A stretch of 64,000 nucleotides of DNA. Source: Opisthorchis felineus (Eukaryota > Platyhelminthes > Trematoda > Opisthorchiida > Opisthorchiidae). The notes under the pieces are model-generated. The model was given only the letters and a program-made list of their open reading frames with translations, was not told the origin of the DNA and made no database searches. Shown here one piece after another: positions 26,485 to 36,300 of the stretch. Position 1 is the first letter of the stretch. Each line of letters begins with the position of its first letter. The DNA is taken from the NCBI GenBank assembly GCA_004794785.1, contig SJOL01006800.1, positions 158,112 to 222,111 on the forward strand, given 5' to 3'. Both the position numbers and the translations under genes were made by a program.

Positions 26485-27435
26485 TTGGCCAAATCAGTCC
26501 AATTTGGGTTCAGATATAACTTAAGCTTAACAGAATCTCAGGGGACTCTTATGTGTTATATAGTCCAGGACTATCTCAATTGTTTAAATCCACACATCAA
26601 GTTTAGCATGGAGATAGAGTCCACCTCGGGCACATTACCCTTCCTGGACTGTATAGCGCATAAGAGGGATGGGAAATTAAAAACTACGATCTACCAGAAA
26701 GCAACAGACACAGGAACCGTTTTAAACTACTCATCAGCACACCCGAAGTCCGTGTACGCCAGTATTGTCTCATCGATGTTTAGTCGAGCCAGAGCGCTGT
26801 GCACAGAAGCGATCGACTGAAAGGCAGCTCAAATCGAGATTGCCAACAGACTTCAAGAAATAGGATACCCAGTGAGTTTGATTAGGCGTCAACTAAGAAG
26901 GATATTGGCTCCGGTATCTAGACCCAGTAAGGAGTGGATTGGCACAGCAGTCATTCCATATAAAGCAGGAACATCGGAGGTTATTCGAAGACTGCTGAAC
27001 TTAGTCAACATTCGAGTAGCTTTGCAGATGGGAAAACGCTCCGCTCAGTTTTGGTGCAATTGAAAGATCCCCTCCCGGTTGAAAGGACTAGGGACTGTGT
27101 GTATAAAATTAATTGCGACGATTGCACTAAGGTTTACATAGGACAAACTGCCGGGGAATTGTACACCAGAATTGGTGAGCATAAAAGGAGAATAAACAAA
27201 CCACCAAGGAATGCGGAAGAATACCAAACGCTGGTCAAAGAATCAGCGATGGCGGTACATGCCTTAGACACGGGACATGGAATAGATCTGGATAATTGTG
27301 GAAGTTTTAAGACGGGGTCTGCGATTTACACCACAGCGGTTGATAGCCGAGGCGGTGGAAATCACCAAGCCTCACAGCGTGAACAGAATCAAGGGTGTGG
27401 AACTGGCGAGCGTATGGAAAGTGGTCTTAGATAAG
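26485..27435 (+). pseudogene. Penelope-like retroelement remnant with GIY-YIG endonuclease
   Basis: This is the C-terminal half of a Penelope-like element polyprotein. The frame starting at 26485 carries the region C-terminal to the RT core, with LNPHIKFSMEIESTSG, LPFLDCIAHKRDGKLKT and TTIYQKATDTGTVLNYSS. A TGA at 26818 interrupts it, and the same frame continues to about 27020. After a frameshift the reading ADGKTLRSVLVQLKDPLPVE leads into the GIY-YIG nuclease at 27096-27300, with CVYKINCDDCTKVYIGQTAG, the conserved Arg in LYTRIGEHKRR, and SAMAVHALDTGHGIDLDN. A further shift near 27300 leads to FTPQRLIAEAVEITKPHSVN. The catalytic RT core (YxDD) is missing, so the copy is 5'-truncated. One stop and two frameshifts make it inactive, but decay is modest compared with the copy at 61.7 kb. 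Confidence 0.85.
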
Positions 27436-27800
27436 CCGAGTTGGCACGTGACTGTGTGGTTGTCAGTTCAAGTAGAATCATTAGCAAAAACAGGGGGGTG
27501 GAAATCCCAACCCGACCAAAGTTCACAGAATCCCTCTTACACAACTATGGTTGCACTAGCTCATCCACACAGACGGACAGAAGGTGCAAACGAAGTTCAA
27601 GAGGGATCATCAAGTGAACCGAACCAGAAGAACTACACCCTAGGCTGGACCCAAATCCATTTAGGTTTCCCCATCGGCCCAACACTTGGTCACCCACCCT
27701 AACACACAAAATCCTTCAGCCGACACCCAAAAGAGATTTAGCTTGACTTAGATGATTGGTTCTCCTTCCGCCTTAAATCTCGACCAACCTCGTAACCTAG
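27436..27800 (+). other. 3' untranslated part of the Penelope-like element
   Basis: This lies between the end of the coding remnant and the hammerhead-like motif. No motif of its own was recognised, and the + frame at 27298-27702 runs past the element's protein end without homology. Assignment to the element rests on position only. Confidence 0.4.
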
Positions 27801-27807
27801 TCACTTA

Positions 27808-27856
27808 GCCTGACGAAGCTTTTGTGCCAAAAGCGAAACGTTGCCCAGCAACGTTG
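27808..27856 (+). ncRNA. Hammerhead-ribozyme-like motif at the Penelope-like 3' end
   Basis: The motif reads CTGACGA (27810-27816), then stem II GCTTTTG/CAAAAGC around TGC (27818-27834), then GAAA (27835-27838), then stem III CGTTGC/GCAACG around CCA (27839-27853), then UU as the cleavage-site UH. This is the order of a hammerhead core with a short stem III. Penelope-like elements are known to carry hammerhead motifs. Two departures are visible: an extra A at 27817 before stem II, and weak pairing of stem I (only the first one or two pairs). It may therefore be a decayed, inactive ribozyme. The element at 61.7 kb has a more degraded counterpart near 62.49-62.55 kb (gcaaaacgttgcccaacaat). Confidence 0.55.
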
Positions 27857-28390
27857 TATTGCTTCCAGAAGGTGCGAGCCAGTTAAATTTGTGACTGTTA
27901 TTTTGGTTGGTTTAATTAATTCCAGGCCGTGAGGATTTTTACAGTTGTTGATTGATTTCGGACGCCGGTGAGCCAAAACAACCAGAGTCGTTGCGCATAA
28001 ATTCACCAATGAACAGAATGTCCCCAAAATTCGCGTCCTTAACTGTGCATTGTGACAGTGTGATGGCACTTATGAGCTCCTGGTATCATATGATGTTTTA
28101 AACCGTGCTTTTACGCCACAAGAATGCCTAACAAGAATGAAATGCTACATTGTTATGCTAAATGTGGAACACTTATTTGACATCCTTTAAAATTTGGACA
28201 AGATTCCCAGTAAGATGATGCATTCAGTGACATTTCTGAGTTTTCCAGGGTGTTCTCCTGTTATATACAGTTATAACGCAAAACAAGCTTCCATGTACTT
28301 TTGTGTCACTGCGATATCTTCAACATTTAATGCGCCACCATTTTTATCATTACTTATTACAAAGTCATACCTCAGTGAGTTTGGCTCGCA
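27857..28390. other. No gene recognised
   Basis: A minus frame (27797-28069) overlaps the hammerhead-like motif and is not coding. Nothing else is visible. Confidence 0.4.
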
Positions 28391-28760
28391 TCAAAAACCT
28401 CCGACGTTTGCAAATGAGGCTAAAAGGTACGGACTGTCTGGTTCCCCTACAGAGGCCACTTCTACTCGGTTTCCCGAGGCGTTAATGAATATTTCGTAGA
28501 GAAAGCACTTCTGGTTGGTCTCTTTAGATGGTTTCTCCACAGGAAAGTCAACCATGTTTCGGAGTTTAGTGGGGAGAATTTCACTCTGGGTATAAGTAAG
28601 TGAGATGGTCATGGAGTCGTCACGAATTGTTTGCAAATACGTTTGCTTTCTTATACCATAGAGACGGAAAATGTTTTCATTGGGAATTATATAAGAGTGC
28701 TTTGCAGACTCCACCGGGGTGAGTGAAATCCAGACAACCGGAAGGCACTTGTGCGCAATC
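28391..28760 (-). CDS. Hypothetical protein-like exon or terminal ORF
   Basis: On the minus strand one frame stays open from just after a stop near 28760 to a TGA at 28391. It contains stretches such as SAKHSYIIPNENIFRLYGIR, TISLTYTQSEILPTKLRNM and QKCFLYEIFINASGNRVEVA. The composition (charged and hydrophobic residues alternating, a possible N-glycosylation site NAS) looks like a folded protein rather than chance. The N-terminal part is hydrophobic, but there is no in-frame ATG before SAKHS, so it is more likely a last exon. A possible upstream exon at 28849-28905 has good splice sites (tttccaaacag| and GCAG|GTGCTG) and encodes YLTRPTTVDGQQVRCASA, but its phase does not join this frame through any acceptor I could find. 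Function unknown; it may be a chance ORF. Confidence 0.25.
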
Positions 28761-28909
28761 CACGATATGCATAATAAATGTCACTAGATTTTTTGTGCTT
28801 GTGGCGTCCCGGATTAAACTGTTTTTTTTCTCTTCTGGATGACAGCACCTGCTGAAGCGCAACGAACTTGCTGACCATCTACGGTCGTTGGTCGTGTTAG
28901 GTAAACTGT

Positions 28910-31900
28910 TTGGAAACAATGACCGAAAATGTACGTTGGGCTAGATTCACACAAAAATGTCAGTAGTATCTCAAATCTTCTCACATAATCAAAATATGCT
29001 TCCGTTCCGAAGAAAAGTGATGCCGGGGTCGTTCTAGTTTGTAGTCCGCAAACTTGGTGCCTGGCTGCGACAAGATTGCGGCCGGCAGGGTGGTACAACA
29101 GCGAACTGAGTGAGAAAAATCCAGTGAACTATAAGATAGTGTTATGTTATGCTCCGAGTCTTGTATTTCAACAGGTTAATTTTTCTGTCAAGAAATCCAA
29201 GTGTTACCTTTGGAGACGCTGCTATACAATTTTCGAGATAACACAGCGAGAACCTGAAGATTAGTGAATTTTGAGTTGAGGTGCCCTAAACGATATGAAT
29301 GCTTCTTTCGACGCCGTATGCTGACACCGCCAGGACGTTCTGCATAATCGTGTACGGAATGGCTGTCATAGCGGTCAGTTTGACCGCATAACTTGGAAGA
29401 AACTAACAGTGAAGGAAACAGCGAATTTTTAATCACGTACAAATCAGTGAACCAAGTGAACCATAGAAGCTGAAGATAAATTTCACTACTCTAAGGAACA
29501 GGGGCCGCAAACCCAAACTTCTTGTGAAGTTTTCTTGTGAAGTTCTCCTCAGTGTTTTAGGTCGACATGATTCACTATTGCAAGTTCATACTGGAAACAA
29601 ACGAGGATCGTACATAATCCACGCCAAAAAAGCACTGATGTCCGCACACTAGCTCTACCAACAGGACCTAAAGCGGACTTCGTAACAGTACCATTCCCAT
29701 TGTATTGGATTCCTCGGTTTGTTTGTCCGAAAAAGGAATACCCCTATAAAGAGACCAATGCATCTTGGACTTTAGCGCAAGACTCATGAGATAAACAAGA
29801 GACCATGAAGAGTAACCGAAGAGCTTTGGCAACTGCTACCATAGGGACAGCTCTTCGTAGAAATCGGGAAACACGAACTTCGTCAGACATGGCGACCTAT
29901 TAGTGTTTGGCTGTTGCAGGCCTGAATGTTCCGCTTCCAACTTTGGGCCTGTTGGTTACCTCATGTGCGCGCTTCTTGTACTGACTAACAAGCTAGACAA
30001 CTAGCCCCACGGTACAAGGGAGTGAACCAATGATTTGTGTATATTACAGAAAACGGTGGAACGTGCCCTTGAGTCTGGGCTCACGCCTAGTTGGCGGGTC
30101 GCTTTAGTAGATCCCATGGACAGTTCAGAGTGATAGCGAGCCGGATAGCAAAATATCAGGTCATTTAATTGGTTGATAACCCATTTATACTGATCCAGTT
30201 CTTTGGATGATCATGACATATGAAAAGGAATGTCCATAGTCATTAGTTTGTTTGCTGAGCTGGGCAATTTGATTGCAAACGTTTCATCACCAATCGAGGT
30301 TGTCTGGGAGCGTAGTGAAGCGTAGCGATGGCTTAGTAGTTGTGCCGACGAGGATGATAGAATAGAATATTCTTCGGAAAATAATGAAGCCACAAATTCT
30401 TCACTTACTGCCTCCCGGAAACACCTGTGTGGATTATATGCGCCCCAGAGAGCAGGCTGTGATTCGGTTCACTCTTAAGCTGGGTAAAACAAACATCATG
30501 ACATTAAATGCTGGCTGTTTGGCCGTAAAGAAACGTGGTTGTAGCTGCCTTTGTGGTGAATAAAAGCTAGAAAGCTCACACAGATGACATCTCGATGTAT
30601 GGCTTCGGAGACGTTGGCTACTTCGAAATCCGAGTTTGTCCCTTAAAACGAAGCATGCAAACAGACTGGATACTTGTAATGGGTACGGTTAGTGGTGCTC
30701 CTTTGAAAAGCTCATCTAGTTCAGACTTCCCTTCTGGGAGGGCTTGGATGAGTAGACAGGTACCGTTACGAAGGTCAAATTGGATCTATAAGGTCATGCT
30801 AGTCAACTACGAAACTACATGTGAATGCCTATTTTTCAGTCACAATGCCAAATGCAGCCTGAAATATCCTTCCCCTGTACGCCTTCAACGCTGTATGCTG
30901 TGAAGCAAGCATAATACGTTTTGTAAAAATCGACTGCAAGACAATCCTACTATGAACTAGCGTTTCCAAGTATGAGTGGCTTCCACTTATGGGACAAATT
31001 TGGTTAAATAATTCCGATCATCCCAACATTACAATACCTGGGCGCGGATAAATAAGGCTAATTAAATCGGTCTGGAATTCTATATAAATGGGGGAAAAGC
31101 TAGCCTGCCTTCTGTTTGGACTGCGTTCGACAAGGGTTACAAGACGACCTGTATACATGTTTTGATGTATCAAGATACGTGCGTTCAACACTGTATCATA
31201 GGAAGTGTTATTCACGCATTAGAGAAAGAAAAATGAGACAGAAAACAACAACTAGCAGAGGACTGATTTGAAGCCTATGGTATTAGTCACACATCACGTG
31301 CTTCAGATAATCAGTATCGGCGTTGAAGTACAAATTTTTCCAGATTGGAATCTCATATATGTTTCTCACCGAAGGAGAATTGTCAAAGGACCGAAATAGA
31401 GAAACAGTACTTTAAAATGCAAGCAGACGTAACACATTTCCCAACTCAGCTACTTTATTAAAGGTCCATTAAGTCATGATATAAAACAAGGGATTAACTC
31501 GATCCTCCGACTAAGAACCTCTCCATAAGAAGGGTCCCGCGCGAGATTGCCGTTAAGATGCCACTGTATTTTTGTGTGTTTTGTCAACACAGAAGACGCA
31601 GCCAATAAGGCTCCTGTACTCCATGGCAATACTTAAATGGTCGTACCAATAATGATCGCAGCCGGTTGATCACTACTTTACCTGCAAAACGTTTGCCCAT
31701 TTTCTGGGTCCGACTGTGCCACAAAATGTCTCTGTGAGACTGGCCTATATATGACAAAATATAACAAATACATTTTGGCTAAATATCATACACATTTCAG
31801 GATGGAAATGTATGATATGCATCAGTTAGTTTCATTAAAGACGTCAGCATGAAAAAGCAGTCAGCCGGTAGTGGTGGTAGTGGTTCGCCGCGTTAGCCGG

Positions 31901-33322
31901 TAATAAAATTAGGTAGAAACTACACAAAATGTTTGGCATCCCTTTACAAAATGAAACGGAGTGTGTGCGCATTAGAAGTCCTCTAATATAATATAAACTG
32001 TAGAGAAAGAATTTACTTTGGTAAATTCTGGTAGAATTTGGCCAAATACTCACAGAGCACTGTCAGGGAGCATTTATACTCTTACTTCAAGAAATTACCT
32101 ATTTGGAGGTTCCACCCAGAACAGTCAGAATAAAACCTGTGTGAATATAATTTTGATAGTTTAGGTTGTTTGACCGGCCGTTAATTATTCACCAACAAAC
32201 GAAATTTCTTCAAAGAATGGCCTCAAACAGAAGATGGACATACTGTCACTAACTCACGAACATTATCGGATTATACAAGATTGCTAGAGGATTTCTACGA
32301 GTCAGACAAACCACCATTTAATTCACTGTGGTTTCGGAGTAAGGTGTTCCCTTTCACGAACAACCTTCTATTGGGAACACTCAAGTATTTAGGTCATTGC
32401 TTCTTCGTATGTTCCTTATTCCAAACTAAGCGCGTATTGCCAATTTACGATAGAATCATACAAAGAATTTCGGCCGCTTTGTTTTGCCTCACCACGGAAG
32501 TTGCTTGGGTCTTTCAGATAGACAATAAAAGATTTCATGGAGACACCAACACAGGTATCCCTTTGGTTTCCTAGAATAGATTGAAAAAGTGGTGTGACCT
32601 ACGTCTAGCCGTGAAATGTCTATCACTTGCCATGTCTCGGCTTGTTTTAGAAGAGTAGAAAACGATCCATTTTTTCTATTAAGTGACAGCAATGAAATCA
32701 AGGTGCACATGAACTCCCTGAGCACCTGTACTTGAGTGCTCCTCTACAAAGACATTTTTCCAGCTCAAATGCCCGGGGGATTTTGTCAAACAGAAGTTGT
32801 GGTGGAAAAGTGTACTTAAAAATTTGTTACCTTAAGGGTGCTTTAATGTTTTTTTTCACTGAAAAATGCTGTACTTGCAATTTCTAGTAACTGAGAGCAT
32901 CAGATGTCGCGGGGATGGACCCGACCCAAGTTACCTGTTGAACTTTGAGCAGAAAAAACCATTACTAAGAGAGGAATTCAGTGCTTGACATATATATTTT
33001 AGTTTTTGGGAGTGAACGATGCCTGTATAAAATTAATATAATATAACATTTTTATCAGGACAGATGCACTTGGTCAGATTGAACTATGGCGGTGCGCATC
33101 CAGGCATCATCCACCTTTGAGGAAATAAATGCATTATGACTTCAATGACAAAGCAGAATTAAATGACATTACTGTGGCTTTTTTTCAGCTCATAATATTG
33201 ATGTATTCAGTGAGATAAGCCAGTTCTCCAATTGGTAAATTTGGCCATTCTGATCGGACGTTGATTGGTTCATTCTTGGACTGCACTGAATAAAGCAAGC
33301 ATTTCGTCCCAGATCGACAAAG
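28910..33322. other. No gene recognised upstream of the peptidase-like gene
   Basis: Frames at 29188-29442 (minus; basic RRRKK stretch), 30595-30903 (+) and 32281-32574 (+) lack domains and splice support. A TATAAAA at 33026-33032, about 300 bases before the peptidase ATG, is a possible core promoter element but such matches are common in A+T-rich DNA. Confidence 0.4.
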
Positions 33323-36300
33323 ATGCGTTGGATTTCGTTATACCTCACCGTTTTGTCAGAGTTCTCTTGGTTATGTATACTGCAAGGTGAGTTGTTGAGG
33401 CTGGATTTGCTTAACGACGAGGTGAGTGCTCCGTGATCCTTTCGAATGGATGACTGTTTGTAGAACCTTTACGTTGCTGAAGTCGGCTTGGGGACTGTGC
33501 CACAAACCATGCGTCTGCTAGTTGATACCGAAACGGAATGTTCCTGGGTCTATGCAAATAACACGCGGACAACTACTGTTACCGGTGTCCAAATGTTTGG
33601 AACAGATCTTTCAGTAACATATGCCCCAACGGAATTAGACGTGAATATAGCTTATCTTGGGGCTCCGGTTAGAGGAAGGTTTTGTGAAGATAATCTCCAA
33701 GTAAGTGTTTGACATCCCACACTAATAAGTACGTCAGATTGGTGACAAAACAGTTCATAGGCTTCTTTTTGGTTGCATCCCAGAAATTCCGGACCCAAGC
33801 GCCAAAATAGCAACTTTCAACGGCGTACTGGGCCTCTCCGTTGTAACGCGCTGTGGGCGCAATCAAACACTACTTGACTTGCTCAAAGAACAGAGATTGA
33901 TATCGAAACGTCTATTCACACTTCAGCTATTTCGGTGAGTTGTTCAGCGTTCACTCTGGCATACTAAAACTGTGGGTAGCGACAGGAACTGCATTACTCT
34001 GTGCTGCGAATTTGTGAAACTTTTCGGCGTTCCATAATTTTAGACATTAAATTGCTTAAAACCAATATCAAGAGTAAGATATATGAGATTCGTTGCCGAA
34101 CTGGAGAGCTTTCCGAGTAAAACAGGTTGAACATACGTCAAAGTTGGTGAGCTGGAACTTTTCATGTTGCCTCCATTCTGACATTCGGTAATGTAGAATA
34201 ACACCGGTTACGTTACCAAAAGCAACCAAGTTAAATTATCGGGCCAGGTGATAGCGACCACAACGCCAAAATTACTTGTAGTAAATCAACCATAATAATG
34301 GACTATGATGACCATGAGTAAAAGAGTGAAGTTGGCGAAGAGGAATGTGATAGAAAAGATATCCTGCAGGTAAAGATAATGAGGTTGATTCCGGCATTCG
34401 CGAAAAACAGGTCAAAATAGAGCTGAGCGTGAGGTATATGATGCGGCCTTGATGTAGGCTTTCCAGTCGGTGCTGACGAAGGTGGTGAGGATAAGGAGGA
34501 AGTTGATAAACAAAAATGAAGAATGTGATGCAGGAGATGATGTCGGTGGTGACGAAGGTGATGATGACGATGTCGATGATCATGATTATGATGATGCTAA
34601 CGAGCAAGATAATGGGATGCTGGTGATCAGATCCAAGATAGGATGAGTCATGGCGATGATGGCGATGGAAATAAAGAAGACAAATTTGATGTCGAAGCAG
34701 GTGATCAAAACTATGATGCTGATGCGGATGACGACAATGGTGATAAAGGTGAAGTTGACCATGGTGATCGAAAAGATGAGTTCGAACAGTTAAGTGATGA
34801 GCAGAGTGTTTCTGATGATATTGAGTACAATAAGGCAGATAATGCCGCTGTTGATGGGAAAATGATGCCGATGATAATGAAGGTGACGATGATGAAAGAG
34901 ACGACGAGAAACGGCATGAGATGGTGATGATAATGATAATGGTGGTGAGAATAACAGTGATGATTTCGATCATGAAGCTGATAACGAAAAGAAGGTACGG
35001 ATGACGGTGACTGTGATAATGAGGTTGTTGACTCAAGGGACAATGATGATGTGGGCCGCATTAAGACGCTTATGCAACAAGTTGTTGTAGACCAGCCAGA
35101 CTGAGTAACGACACCACAAGTACTACATATTTAAGGAAATAGCTTTATTTAAAAGGGCAGTGGTAGCCCGCATCCTTAAACTGGGTAATTTTCTGACGCT
35201 CCTGCAAAAGGCTACTTGATGAGGCTGAAGGAATTTATTCTCATACTGGTGGAACATGGAATCAAACATGGAATCCGCTTTCAGCGTTGGTAGTTTTTGC
35301 AAAAATCTCCACCTAATATGTGCGGCTTCAATAAGCAAATATTAGAAGATAGTTTTCGATCTGCAAACCCTACCGAAACACGTTTCCTCGACTTTGAAGC
35401 TAGGCTTAATCCGATTCCTGAGTAGTTTTGGACAATGTTCTGAGAAGCTGGTGTCCTTGCAGAGTTGTTAAACCTCATTTGAGCTTGTTACCCCTCAATG
35501 AAAGCTCGGGTTCAATATGCAGCAATGCTGAACCTGGTTAACAACATGGCTGATGAGTTTTGCTGGTAAAGTTTAATCTTGCCATTGAGTAGTCATTCGA
35601 AAGGACATTGAAGGGATACTCTGGCATCTAGTCAGGTCCGCAAACATAAACAGCTGACTTGGAATACGTTGACGACATTTTTCTGTTTGGTGAAAACCTG
35701 GAAAAGCTCCAGAATTTGGTGAACAACCCAACAAACAAATACAAGTACAAATACATCGAACGCGAAGTTCTTTTCAACCTCCATGTACGTGCCATTCCAG
35801 CTTACTGAAGTGATACAAAGGGTTATGGACTTCTGAGCGCCTTGGTTCCAGCGTTTGACTCATCGGATAAGCTATGAGAGAGATTTAACGACCTACTGGT
35901 GTAAGGAGTGAAACCCTTCGCTGCGGAGTTGTTTATTAGGAAACGCCAACTAAACGGTTACAGACTATTGGACAGGAAGGTTAAACTCTCATTTGCATGT
36001 TGTTCTTAAAAACGGAATATCCGTCTTCTTCTCGAACGCAGCTTCTTGAACTCTCCTGGATATTCATTGACTATCGCACAATTGTAAGCAAAAACTGTAA
36101 AGTAGTTCCACAAATTCTGTAATAAATCCCACCTTCCATTAGATCAAGGCGACGTTACGAGAACACACATACTACTCGCATGCCTCATCAGTAGTACCCA
36201 CCGTTACACTGGTAGTTCCGCAAAGCCTTCAAACTTCTGAACTGTGTTGGTGAGGATTCCGTTGGTAATTCCAGAACGAGGGTGATGATGGCGATGATCA

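Noticed and set aside
34272..35036. 254-codon minus-strand ORF rich in His, Ser and Tyr
   Set aside because: It is the antisense reading of a degenerate GAT microsatellite within an intron; the open frame follows from the repeat.
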